Of a stretch of DNA of 34,262 nucleotides, positions 22,119-29,808 are shown in pieces (the first letter of the stretch is position 1; every line of letters begins with the position of its first letter). The stretch is from a virus: positions 1 through 34,262 of IMG/VR virus record IMGVR_UViG_3300046559_000025; one strand, 5' to 3'. The translations under genes and the position numbers were made by a program. The notes under the pieces are model-generated. The model was not told the origin of the DNA and made no database searches. It saw only the letters and a program-made list of their open reading frames with translations.

Positions 22119-22125
22119 TAAGCAG

Positions 22126-22141
22126 ATAACTCAATAGGTGG
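22126..22141 (+). repeat. Leader repeat ATAACTCAATAGGTGG, copy 1
   Basis: Recurs at 24563-24578 with one change (ATAACTAAATAGGTGG). Both lie in untranslated leaders of replication genes (Cas4-like gene and SSB-like gene). Confidence 0.65.
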
Positions 22142-22183
22142 GGATAAGGATTACTCAACCTTATCTTAAACGATGACAGGGAA

Positions 22184-22271
22184 TGGGCGCTAGACGAAAG
22201 AGATTCCAAAACGGATCGTCTCGTATATGCGATCACGCTGGCTATATCTAGTTAGCCGAAGTTCACGCCCA
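22184..22271 (+). ncRNA. Structured leader RNA before the Cas4-like gene
   Basis: TGGGCG (22184-22189) pairs with CGCCCA (22266-22271) and encloses at least two hairpins: GATCG/CGATC (22214-22234) and GGCTA/TAGCC (22240-22257). This makes a multi-branched 88-base fold in the leader, with no open frame, 29 bases before the start codon. It is not a tRNA (no T-loop or D-loop features). A hairpin GATAAGG/CCTTATC (about 22142-22164) precedes it. Could be a regulatory leader, riboswitch-like element or stable RNA. Confidence 0.45.
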
Positions 22272-22288
22272 CCGCTATCCCAATAAGG

Positions 22289-22305
22289 AGCACAAAGAAG
22301 ATGCT
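22289..22305 (+). promoter_or_regulatory. Start-codon hairpin with CAAAGAAGA loop (copy 3)
   Basis: AGCA (22289-22292) and TGCT (22302-22305) close the loop CAAAGAAGA. The A of the start codon is the last loop base, and part of AAGGAG is in the stem. A four-base stem is weak on its own; the interest is the repeated loop. Confidence 0.35.
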
Positions 22306-23140
22306 GATTGAAGACGTAGAAGTTAGTCCCCCACAGAAGGTATGGCGCATTAGCCATTCCACAGGAGAAGCTTTCCTTGCCTGCGAAAAGAAGTATGAAT
22401 ACGCTCACGTAGAGAACCTTGCACCTAAGAAGATGCCTGCGGCTTTGGCCCTTGGTATCTACGGGCACGGAGTATTTCAGGTATTCTTTGAACAGATCAA
22501 AGAACATGGTGACGCTGGTGTTGCTCAGGCTCTTGCATTGCGCCACGCATATAAGGATATCGAACACTTCGGTAAGATCGGCAATGAGCTTATCTACTGG
22601 TTCGATAACGTATGGCCGACGCTTGGCTGGAAAATCCTTGAAGTCGAAAAGACGTTTTACCTGAAACTGAATGAGGATACGGAATACCCGTTTACCGTTG
22701 ACCTCATTATCGAATTGAATGGTCAGCTTCTTATCGTTGACCATAAATTCACCGCCGATGCCTATGCCGAAGAACTTCTTCTGGTATACCCACAGCTTCC
22801 CAAGTACATCGGGGCGCTTAGGGCATTGGGAACGCCGGTAGTATCCGCTATCTATAACATCGTCCGTACCCGGTCGATGAAAGATATGGACGCTAAGCTT
22901 GTTCGCCAGCCGGTAAAGGTGAACAACGCTCGCATTAAGAACAGCTTCAAGATTCACCTGAACACAATTGATAAGATCAAGTCTCATGAAGGTGAGTTCG
23001 TCCGCAACGTCGGATATGGTTGCAAGTTCTGCTCTTTCGTTGACCTCTGCGGTCTTGAAATGAATGGCGAAGATAGTACGTCGCTAAAGGCAGTGGACTT
23101 TGTTCCTAACACCTACGGATATGCAGGGGAGGAACTGTAA
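22301..23140 (+). CDS. Cas4/RecB-like PD-(D/E)XK exonuclease with Fe-S cluster
   Basis: 279 aa. The nuclease core is FTVDLIIELNGQLLIVDHKF (about residues 130-149), giving the Asp and DHK of the PD-(D/E)XK motif. An upstream Cys (FLACEKKYEYA, Cys28) and three C-terminal Cys (GCKFCSFVDLCGL, about 246-258) match the four cysteines that hold a 4Fe-4S cluster in Cas4 and AddB-type nucleases. Likely a 5'-3' or 3'-5' exonuclease making single-stranded ends for recombination with the Sak4-like ATPase two genes on. AAGGAG lies ten bases upstream; the ATG is inside a hairpin with a CAAAGAAGA loop (22289-22305). Confidence 0.87.
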   Translation: MLIEDVEVSPPQKVWRISHSTGEAFLACEKKYEYAHVENLAPKKMPAALALGIYGHGVFQVFFEQIKEHGDAGVAQALALRHAYKDIEHFGKIGNELIYWFDNVWPTLGWKILEVEKTFYLKLNEDTEYPFTVDLIIELNGQLLIVDHKFTADAYAEELLLVYPQLPKYIGALRALGTPVVSAIYNIVRTRSMKDMDAKLVRQPVKVNNARIKNSFKIHLNTIDKIKSHEGEFVRNVGYGCKFCSFVDLCGLEMNGEDSTSLKAVDFVPNTYGYAGEEL

Positions 23141-23490
23141 TGGCTGAGAAGATTGAACATAAGTGGCATAATCCTTGTACCCGCGATGATGATGCCCATA
23201 ATGCTGGCTGTATGTGGTGCGACGGCGGCTTGGAAGTCTGTAGTGTATGTGGAGCTTTTGAAGGTGCAACTCCTGATGATTGTCCTAATGTAAGGCTTCA
23301 GCCTGACGAGACGGACGCTATCTATAAAGGACTTAGGAACTTTAGAGACGGTAAGTGGCATGACGAATGCTGTCAGGTCATGCGCCATATCTACGACAAA
23401 GATAACCTCATGATGGAACAGGGCTACTTCCAAAATGAACACGGTCACTGGGAGAAATACCCGGTAGCAGAATGGGTAAAGGTGCTTTAA
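23140..23490 (+). CDS. Zinc-binding hypothetical protein
   Basis: 116 aa, coupled by TAATG to the nuclease gene. Cys-rich centre: NAGCMWCDGGLEVCSVCGAF and DDCPN, at least five cysteines with two C-x-x-C pairs, likely a zinc site. The C-terminal half has His/Trp-rich segments (KWHDECCQVMRHIYDKDNLM, NEHGHWEKYP). No family recognised; its place between nuclease and Sak4-like ATPase suggests a role in recombination or replication. Confidence 0.8.
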   Translation: MAEKIEHKWHNPCTRDDDAHNAGCMWCDGGLEVCSVCGAFEGATPDDCPNVRLQPDETDAIYKGLRNFRDGKWHDECCQVMRHIYDKDNLMMEQGYFQNEHGHWEKYPVAEWVKVL

Positions 23491-24483
23491 ATGGGTGAAT
23501 ACGACTACACTAAGCCGACTCAACCGATGCCGGTAAAGGCATACGATATGAAGTCTCTTCTTAGTTCTATGACGAACATGGAAGATGAAGAGGCTCCGTT
23601 TATCGGTGGTGTTTATGGTCCCGCAGGTAGCGGTAAGACCTTTACCACTATGGAACTTGCCCAGCAGATTACACCGCCGGATAAGATCATCGTCTACTGC
23701 TTCACTAATCAGGGTTGGACTTCCCTGAAGAATAAGCCGGAGCTTATGCACCGGGTAAAGAAGATGCCGTATGAAGACTTCGATCAGATTCGTTCTCTCT
23801 GTGAAGCTTTGAGAAATCCACAGTTCAGGGAGCTTACCAATATCGGGTCTGTGGTATTCGATGAGTTCAACACAATGTTTGACATGAATATCGAGGCCAT
23901 TACAAACTTCAGGTCTATCACGAATGAGAAGGGCTATAAGGACCCCGATACTCCTGAGTGGCCTGAATACAACACGGCAAAGATGCACATGATTAACCTC
24001 ATGAACGATGCTCTTGCAACACCGGGTATCAACTTCTTCTTTATCGCTCACCCGAGGTTCCAGAAGAAGACCGGCTTTACCGAACCGGATATGTTTGAGA
24101 AAGCTTCGCAGGCTTTTATGCGAGTGCTTCACTCTCTATACTACTTGACCAATGAAGAGCACGACGGTAGGGTAGTTAGGCGCATACAACTTATGGGTAC
24201 AGATCAGATCGTAGCGAAGAATCGCATTGGCGGTCTTGGAATGTACGCTAACAATGTGCGAGAGATTTCCGACGCTTTCAAGAAGTGGAGTGTCGGTAAA
24301 GAGGTTCAGTCTCCCGCTTCCCCCAAGATGGAGATTGAGTCAAAGGTAGAGGAACCTATCTCCGCTAAGGAACCCGAGCCTGAAGTAACGGCTGAAGAAG
24401 AAACAGTAGCTCAACCAGAAGCAGTAACCCCTACGGTAACTCTGCTTGACGGTGACGATATGTTCGCAGGAATGTTCAGCTGA
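23491..24483 (+). CDS. Sak4-like RecA-fold ATPase (phage recombinase)
   Basis: 330 aa. Walker A GPAGSGKT (about residues 44-51) and Walker B VVFDEFN (about 126-132), with the RecA-like core up to ~270 (NFFFIAHPRFQKKTGF). The C-terminal ~60 residues are acidic and low-complexity (EEPISAKEPEPEVTAEEE) and end in GDDMFAGMFS. Sak4-type ATPases anneal single strands together with a phage SSB; the SSB-like gene follows at 24698 and the exonuclease lies two genes upstream, the usual set. AAAGG eight bases before the start. Confidence 0.85.
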   Translation: MGEYDYTKPTQPMPVKAYDMKSLLSSMTNMEDEEAPFIGGVYGPAGSGKTFTTMELAQQITPPDKIIVYCFTNQGWTSLKNKPELMHRVKKMPYEDFDQIRSLCEALRNPQFRELTNIGSVVFDEFNTMFDMNIEAITNFRSITNEKGYKDPDTPEWPEYNTAKMHMINLMNDALATPGINFFFIAHPRFQKKTGFTEPDMFEKASQAFMRVLHSLYYLTNEEHDGRVVRRIQLMGTDQIVAKNRIGGLGMYANNVREISDAFKKWSVGKEVQSPASPKMEIESKVEEPISAKEPEPEVTAEEETVAQPEAVTPTVTLLDGDDMFAGMFS

Positions 24484-24509
24484 TAATTGAATAGCTCTAG
24501 TCGTAACTG

Positions 24510-24524
24510 CCCTGCGATTCAGGG
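24510..24524 (+). repeat. Short hairpin after the Sak4-like gene
   Basis: CCCTG / CAGGG around loop CGATT, 27 bases past the stop. Possibly a weak terminator before the SSB promoter. The stretch 24484-24697 (214 bases) has no gene: it holds this hairpin, the leader repeat, a GTCGCGAC palindrome, a TATAAT -10 and the ACCTC repeats. Confidence 0.45.
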
Positions 24525-24562
24525 AGTATGCCGGTAGAGAATAACTGAATAACAATTCAATA

Positions 24563-24578
24563 ATAACTAAATAGGTGG
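24563..24578 (+). repeat. Leader repeat ATAACTAAATAGGTGG, copy 2
   Basis: One base different from 22126-22141. It continues into TACCTACCTA, forming an imperfect palindrome around GGTACC (24577-24582). Confidence 0.65.
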
Positions 24579-24632
24579 TACCTACCTAATTGGGTCGCGA
24601 CTGTCATATCGCAGGCTAAGCAGGGTTATCCA

Positions 24633-24638
24633 TATAAT
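24633..24638 (+). promoter_or_regulatory. TATAAT -10 of the SSB-like gene
   Basis: Perfect consensus -10 hexamer 60 bases before the start at 24698. No good -35 at 16-18 bases, as often in actinobacterial promoters. It would give the SSB-like gene its own transcript with a pyrimidine-rich leader. Confidence 0.45.
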
Positions 24639-24653
24639 ACCGGCCACCACTTT

Positions 24654-24680
24654 ACCTCTTTACCTCAAACCTCTAACCTC
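24654..24680 (+). repeat. Four tandem ACCTC repeats in the SSB leader
   Basis: ACCTC starts at 24654, 24662, 24669 and 24676 (7-8 bases apart), directly before the AAAGGA ribosome site. The leader RNA here would be unstructured and pyrimidine-rich. Confidence 0.7.
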
Positions 24681-24697
24681 GAATCAAAGGAACTACA

Positions 24698-25249
24698 ATG
24701 TCTGAATCAAACAACTTCTTCGACGCATTCGGTGTCAACGCGAATGACGTGGACGAGAACCCGTTCTCTATCCCGAAGAACAAGTACGATGTTGTTCTCG
24801 CAGATGCCGGTGTCAAGGAATTCAATAACATTGAATACTTCGTCATCGAATGGCAGGTTGCTAACGGACCGCACGCCGGTAAGAACGCATCCGATATGCA
24901 CCGTATGCAACCGTGGACTCCGCAGGAACGCGATGATTGGGAAGCAATGAATGCCCGCACCCTTTCAGGATTCAAGAAGGCTCTTATGGACCTCGGAATG
25001 AATGCGGCTCAGATTGGCGCTTTCAATCCCCGGACTATGGGGCAGAAGCTGGCTGGAATTAAGGGGACCGCTTCAATGGGTCCGCAGAAGAACAAGCCGG
25101 AATACAATAGCATTTCAAACTTCTCCCGCAAGACGGCAACAACTCCTGTTGCTAACTCCGCTGGCGCACCGGTTAGTAACGGGAACCTTGCGGGAGAACC
25201 TGTGGCAGAGGAAAATCTTGCCGATATGCTGGGCGACTGGTCTAAGTAG
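24698..25249 (+). CDS. SSB-like single-strand-binding protein (DUF669-type)
   Basis: 183 aa. Residues about 25-140 look like an OB-type fold: NKYDVVLADAGVKEFNNIEY, FVIEWQVANGPHAGKNASD, GFKKALMDLG, and KLAGIKGTASMGPQKNKPEY. Then a Thr/Ala/Gly-rich linker and an acidic end (AEENLADMLGDWSK), the typical layout of single-strand-binding proteins. DUF669-like proteins replace SSB in many phages and work with Sak4-type ATPases, as here. AAAGGA six bases upstream of the ATG. Confidence 0.82.
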   Translation: MSESNNFFDAFGVNANDVDENPFSIPKNKYDVVLADAGVKEFNNIEYFVIEWQVANGPHAGKNASDMHRMQPWTPQERDDWEAMNARTLSGFKKALMDLGMNAAQIGAFNPRTMGQKLAGIKGTASMGPQKNKPEYNSISNFSRKTATTPVANSAGAPVSNGNLAGEPVAEENLADMLGDWSK

Positions 25250-25268
25250 CACGGGAAAATACTTAGAC

Positions 25269-25353
25269 CTCTCTCAGCGAACGTAAGTAAGAGAGAGTAC
25301 CACCACTGGTAAGACAATGGCGGGTGAGTTAGCCTTAGCTCACCCGCCATTGT
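25269..25353 (+). terminator. Two tandem hairpins after the SSB-like gene
   Basis: First CTCTCTC/GAGAGAG (25269-25275, 25291-25297). Then a perfect 15-base stem ACAATGGCGGGTGAG (25314-25328) with CTCACCCGCCATTGT (25339-25353), loop of ten. They fill the 135-base gap before the primase-helicase. Likely a terminator or attenuator that makes SSB mRNA more abundant than downstream mRNA; only a short T-rich stretch follows. Confidence 0.6.
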
Positions 25354-25384
25354 TGTCTAAGATAACTATGATTAGGAGCACCCG

Positions 25385-27202
25385 TTGTCAGAGAAGGACG
25401 GCATTCTTACCTTCCTCCAACATTGTTGGGGGGCAGAAGATACGTTTATCTATCTGGCCACTAAGCCCGAACCTGATCTGTGGAAGATCACAAAGCCACA
25501 GAAGTGGCCCGAGAATAGTGAACAGATAGTACAGTTCATAATTGCGTTCAACGCCCAAGGTAAAGATGTCTATTTCTCCCCGGCTCAATATGAAGATGAT
25601 CCGTCGGCTAAGGATAAGGCTAATGCCAAGGGTTCCCGCGTATTGGTAGTGGACCTAGACGGCTACAAGGACTCTCAGAGCGCCCCTGACGCGGCACTGG
25701 CGCTCCTGAAGGAGCTAAACCTCCCCGAGCCCACGTACCGCCTGCAAAGCTCTCAGAAAGGCGCTGAGCACTGGTATTGGATTCTTGATAAGTTCTATCC
25801 GTCCGATATCATTGAAGACCTGAATCGTCGATTGGCCTATTACCTAGGCGCTGATAAGGCATGTTGGAATATCGACCACGTATTCCGCCCTCCTTATACC
25901 CATAACCATAAGCCTGAGCGTAGGACCAAAGACGGAACGCCGCCTATGGTTACGATTGCACACTTCTCCCGAACAGTGCATTCTCCCACAGCCTTTGGCG
26001 ACTTGCCTGCCGTTAAGAAGCAGATCACCGAAATGATTGAATTCGGTGACATTCCCGCTATCAGCGACGTGCTGGCTAAGTATCCGTGGGATAACGTCCA
26101 CCTTGATATTCTGAAGATGGATAAGAAAGCATTCTGGAAAGATGCCTCCGGTGATTACGAAAACCGTGGCCTAACTATGATGCGTCTTGCTTACTTCTGT
26201 GCCGAAGTAGGTATGACAGATGAGGCTATGTATGCGGTCATTAATGACTGTGACGAACGTTGGGAAAAGTTCGTAGGTAGGCACGACCGAGATAAGCAAA
26301 TGGTAGCGTTCATTAATAGGGCTAGGCTTAAATACCCCACAGAAGTCTTCGCTGTGGAAATGGCTCAGGACGATATCAAGCAGGTCTATACGATCAAGGA
26401 ATTCCTTGCGTCAGATTTCAAGTTCGACTGGCTTCTCGATGGGTTGATTACTAAGAACTCTATCAACTCTATTTCATCCCGGCCCGGTGTCGGTAAGTCC
26501 CGTCTTACCCTTCAGCTTGCTAAGTGCCTTGCTTCAGGTGAGGACTTCTTAGGCTTCAAGAATCTGGCCGGTCCTATGAAGGTGATGTATCTATCACTCG
26601 AAATGGGCGGTCCTATCCTGAAATACTTCGTGCAGTCATTGGTGGAATCTTCCAGCATGGACATAGACGAAATAGAAGAACGGTTCCTCTTGGTCCCACA
26701 GGGAGAGCCTTTGGCTTTGGCTAGTCCCGACGGTGCGTTGTTCTTCGACTATCTGTTGGAAAGTCACCAGCCTGACTTTATGATTATCGATGCTATGTCC
26801 TCACTATCTCATGAAGAGATTGGTGAGAAGGTGGCTAAGCAGATCATGGGTAAGCTGAAGTCGGCATTGAATAAGAGCGGTATCACTTTCATGCTGATTC
26901 ACCACAACAAGAAGGGGAGCGAGCTTAATAAGAATAGCGCCCCGACTATCGACGATTTCTACGGTAACACCTTTGGTACCACAGACTTCGCCAGTATGAC
27001 AGCCCTGTGGAATCCTCCTAATAAGAGGTTCACAGAATTTCACGCCCTAAAGACTCGTGTAGGCGCGAGTCCCAAGCCTCTTATCTTGAACGGTAAAGAT
27101 CAGTTTACCTTTGAGATTGAGACAGAACAGGAGTCCACCAGTGACGATAACAATGGGGAAGAAAATCCCCTTCAGCAATTTGGCTTTGGAGCAATGGGTT
27201 AA
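25385..27202 (+). CDS. Primase-helicase: AEP primase-type domain plus RepA/DnaB-like ATPase
   Basis: 605 aa from TTG 25385, with TAGGAG six bases upstream. The N-terminal part resembles archaeo-eukaryotic primases as found in RepB/PrimPol proteins: VLVVDLDGYK (about 85-94, metal-binding Asp-x-Asp), LQSSQKGAEHWYWILD (about 119-134) and HVFRPPYTHNHKPER (about 165-180). The C-terminal part is a RecA-fold helicase: Walker A SRPGVGKSRLT (about 366-376), Walker B FMIIDAMSS (about 464), then HHNKKGSE and the sensor-like DDFYGNTFGTTDF. It would unwind and prime the phage fork with the polymerase next door. Overlaps the polymerase gene by 62 bases. Confidence 0.87.
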   Translation: MSEKDGILTFLQHCWGAEDTFIYLATKPEPDLWKITKPQKWPENSEQIVQFIIAFNAQGKDVYFSPAQYEDDPSAKDKANAKGSRVLVVDLDGYKDSQSAPDAALALLKELNLPEPTYRLQSSQKGAEHWYWILDKFYPSDIIEDLNRRLAYYLGADKACWNIDHVFRPPYTHNHKPERRTKDGTPPMVTIAHFSRTVHSPTAFGDLPAVKKQITEMIEFGDIPAISDVLAKYPWDNVHLDILKMDKKAFWKDASGDYENRGLTMMRLAYFCAEVGMTDEAMYAVINDCDERWEKFVGRHDRDKQMVAFINRARLKYPTEVFAVEMAQDDIKQVYTIKEFLASDFKFDWLLDGLITKNSINSISSRPGVGKSRLTLQLAKCLASGEDFLGFKNLAGPMKVMYLSLEMGGPILKYFVQSLVESSSMDIDEIEERFLLVPQGEPLALASPDGALFFDYLLESHQPDFMIIDAMSSLSHEEIGEKVAKQIMGKLKSALNKSGITFMLIHHNKKGSELNKNSAPTIDDFYGNTFGTTDFASMTALWNPPNKRFTEFHALKTRVGASPKPLILNGKDQFTFEIETEQESTSDDNNGEENPLQQFGFGAMG

Positions 27203-28895
27203 CCTTATCGAGAAAGCGACGATCGTTGGTTTCGATACAGAGAATCAAGGACTACGGGTTTATTCAGGTGAAGATAAGAACCTTGGGTTCTCCATCGCCT
27301 TTGAATCAGACTTCGGAGTTATTAAAGGTTACTTTCCCTGTAACCATATCAGGGGCGAGAACCTTGAAGAAGCTGACTGGAAAAAGATTCTTGATCTGGT
27401 CACGCGGAAGGTACTTGTTCTCTACAACGCCGTCTATGATCTTAGTGTCCTCCGACAACTCGGATACGAAATAAAGACATTCTTCTGCGCGCAGAGAATT
27501 GACCACCTGATTAACGAAAATCATCCCGTCTATTCTCTGGATGCAAGTGCTAAACGGTGGCTCGGCTATGAAGTCAAAGAGAAGTCACCTGAGTTTGAAT
27601 TGGCAATGCTGGCGTGGGGTTGGGCAGGAATGTCTTCTGATCTTATGTACCACTACGCACAGCAGGATGCCGCCGGTCACCTTGAAGTCTTTCTTGCAGA
27701 GACTAAGCATAAAGAATTCCGACCCGAGCTTGTTAAGTTCTGGAAGGATATTGAAGCGCCTAATATCAATGTTCTTTCCAAGATGCGGTCTTATGGTGTC
27801 CGTATCGACGTGCCGCGGTGTCGCTTTGAACAGCTTAAAGGCGAGCAAGTTCTGGTTGAGTTGGAAGATGATCTAGGCGGTAAACCCAGTTCATCTATCT
27901 GGCTTAAGAAAACTCTTCTGGACGACCTCGGACTAGAGCCTCAGTATAAAATTAATAAGAAGGGTGAGAAACGAATCACCTTTGACAAAGAAGCCATGAA
28001 AGTTTATGAGCTTCAGCTTGAAAGGGTAAGTGCTGAAAGTGACCTTGCGAAGAAAATTCTCGAATATCGAGGTTGGCAAAAAGCAGTATCTGGTTACTAT
28101 ATACCCTATCAACGATTCGTTGAGAGTGATGGACGTCTTCGTGCTGAATACAAACCCCACGGAACCGTTACCGGGCGATTCTCTTGTGCTGACCCTAACC
28201 TGCAACAAATCCCTAAAGAAACAAACAAACCGTGGAATGGAGCGGTTAAGTCTTGCCTTATCCCCGCAGAGGGATACAAGCTTTGGGAACTCGACTACAG
28301 TCAACTTGAATTCAGATTGGCAGCTGCGGCGGCTAAAGAGGATTCCCTACTCGAAATCTTTAACGACGACTCGCGGGACGTTTTCTCTGAAATGGCGGCT
28401 AAGCTTGGCATGGAGCGAAACCCTACCAAGACCCTCAACTATACCATCCAATATGGTGGCGGAGTTGGCCGAATTAAAACTGTTTTTGGAGTCACAGCCG
28501 GTAAAGCAAAAGATATCATCGATAACTACTATGACACCTACCCTAACCTAAAGGCGGCAGGTCAAGCCTATGGGCGACAGGCTAAGGTCAAGGGATATGT
28601 AGATATCTGGTCCGGTCGGCGTAGGCATTTCCGCTATCCGAAGGATGAATACTATAAGGCGTTCAACTCTTATATCCAAGGCGGCGCTAGTGACTTGGTA
28701 AAGATGGTAATGAATGATTGCGACAGGGAAGTGAACTGCGACGATAGCCGCTTACTTCTTCAGGTTCACGACTCGCTGGTATGGGAGATTCGTGAAGGTA
28801 TGGAAGATCAATTCCTGCCACAGATAGCAGAGATTATGACACGTCCAAATTTCGGAGTCCACCTTGCGGTGGACGCACACAGTTGGGTTAAATAA
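27141..28895 (+). CDS. DNA polymerase, family A with 3'-5' exonuclease
   Basis: 584 aa from GTG 27141, chosen because AGGAG lies seven bases upstream; the ATG at 27153 has none in range. Exonuclease motifs: GFDTEN (Asp32, Glu34), LYNAVYDLS, and YAQQDAAGH. Polymerase motifs: A WELDYSQLEFRLA, B RNPTKTLNYTIQYGG, C LLLQVHDSLVWEI with the catalytic Asp in HDS. No 5' nuclease domain, as in T7-type and other phage PolA. Motif B has Tyr where many enzymes have Phe, which is normal in T7-type polymerases. It replicates the phage genome with the primase-helicase and SSB. Confidence 0.95.
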   Translation: MTITMGKKIPFSNLALEQWVNLIEKATIVGFDTENQGLRVYSGEDKNLGFSIAFESDFGVIKGYFPCNHIRGENLEEADWKKILDLVTRKVLVLYNAVYDLSVLRQLGYEIKTFFCAQRIDHLINENHPVYSLDASAKRWLGYEVKEKSPEFELAMLAWGWAGMSSDLMYHYAQQDAAGHLEVFLAETKHKEFRPELVKFWKDIEAPNINVLSKMRSYGVRIDVPRCRFEQLKGEQVLVELEDDLGGKPSSSIWLKKTLLDDLGLEPQYKINKKGEKRITFDKEAMKVYELQLERVSAESDLAKKILEYRGWQKAVSGYYIPYQRFVESDGRLRAEYKPHGTVTGRFSCADPNLQQIPKETNKPWNGAVKSCLIPAEGYKLWELDYSQLEFRLAAAAAKEDSLLEIFNDDSRDVFSEMAAKLGMERNPTKTLNYTIQYGGGVGRIKTVFGVTAGKAKDIIDNYYDTYPNLKAAGQAYGRQAKVKGYVDIWSGRRRHFRYPKDEYYKAFNSYIQGGASDLVKMVMNDCDREVNCDDSRLLLQVHDSLVWEIREGMEDQFLPQIAEIMTRPNFGVHLAVDAHSWVK

Positions 28896-29320
28896 TGAAC
28901 GTATACTCTCGCGCCAGCGAAAAGAATCCCGCACACGCTATTCACATGTTTGACGCGGTAGGCGTATTCAATGCCAACTGCCCTGATTGCCAGACGCAGG
29001 CTAAGGCCATTGCCCGGTATATCTCCCCACAGCTTGTCGCTCTTGTTCTTCAGGATAAGAAGGACCGGGAAGAGCGACTGAAGAATATCGACGATACTGT
29101 AGTGAGGCTCCAAGCCGAGAAGGAACAGATCAAGCTCGATATCGAAAGGGGCTACGGTAACGATGTAGCAAAGCAGTCGGGCGAAGCTGGGACCTCATGT
29201 GCCTCATGCAAAAAGACTATTAGATTTGAGCATGGCTTCCCTAAAGACTTTAACACCTATACCGACGGTCGTGGCCGCTATTTCTGCACCGCTAAGTGCT
29301 ATGAGGAGAGTCCAAAATGA
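28895..29320 (+). CDS. Zinc-binding coiled-coil hypothetical protein
   Basis: 141 aa, TAATG-coupled to polymerase. It has C-x-x-C in NANCPDCQTQ, a central coiled coil (DRLQAEKEQIK-type region about 70-95), and a C-terminal zinc-type cluster CASCKK ... YFCTAKCYEE. This resembles short zinc-finger-like phage proteins of unknown function. Ends in ATGA overlap with the resolvase gene. Confidence 0.8.
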   Translation: MNVYSRASEKNPAHAIHMFDAVGVFNANCPDCQTQAKAIARYISPQLVALVLQDKKDREERLKNIDDTVVRLQAEKEQIKLDIERGYGNDVAKQSGEAGTSCASCKKTIRFEHGFPKDFNTYTDGRGRYFCTAKCYEESPK

Positions 29321-29808
29321 GGGTCTTATCAGTTGACCCCGGTAAAGACAAGGGTGGCCCTAAGTCGGGCTCAGGCTGGTGTTATCAGAATCCCGAGAAG
29401 GTCCTTCTGTGGGGAGATACCCAAGACCTCGCCGGATTCCTTATGGCATGGGACTTTGAGAAAAACCCTATCGATCACGTTGTCGTAGAGGGTTATAAGA
29501 TTCGTCCCGGCCAAGAGTCACAAAACGTCGGTATTCCGCTTATCACTGTGGAGAATGTTGGTAAGGTGAAGTTCTTCGCTCAGATGCGGAACATTCCCTT
29601 TACCGAATACATGCCCTTTGATAAGCGGAAACAGCAGGCGGCTACCGGGGCTAAGATCACCAGTAAAACGCCTAAAGATCAAACGCACCGGATCGATGCG
29701 TATAACCACGGACGCTGGTTCCTTATCGAACAGAATCTAAGTCCCACAGCCCTAGAGGCCATTCTATTCGCGGAACAGGGAATAGAGTGGAGGAAGGTAA
29801 AGAAGTAA
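29317..29808 (+). CDS. RuvC-like Holliday junction resolvase
   Basis: 163 aa. RNase H-type fold: strand 1 LSVDPGKDKG (Asp7), HVVVEGYKI with Glu58, and the end motif HRIDAYNHGRW with Asp127, the acid triad of RuvC-type resolvases. It would cut branched intermediates before packaging. ATGA overlap with the preceding gene; the stop is followed by the next start in TAATG. A general RuvC/RNase H nuclease is the alternative. Confidence 0.82.
   Translation: MRVLSVDPGKDKGGPKSGSGWCYQNPEKVLLWGDTQDLAGFLMAWDFEKNPIDHVVVEGYKIRPGQESQNVGIPLITVENVGKVKFFAQMRNIPFTEYMPFDKRKQQAATGAKITSKTPKDQTHRIDAYNHGRWFLIEQNLSPTALEAILFAEQGIEWRKVKK

Noticed and set aside
22184-22271. tRNA gene (acceptor-like TGGGCG/CGCCCA with a GTTC before the end)
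   Set aside because: No T-arm with GTTCRAN loop, no D-loop GG and no anticodon stem in the right place; treated as a structured leader instead.
23113-24132. Minus-strand frame of 339 codons opposite the Sak4-like gene (and a similar one at 22190-22987)
   Set aside because: Antisense to genes with clear nuclease and ATPase motifs; products lack family features.
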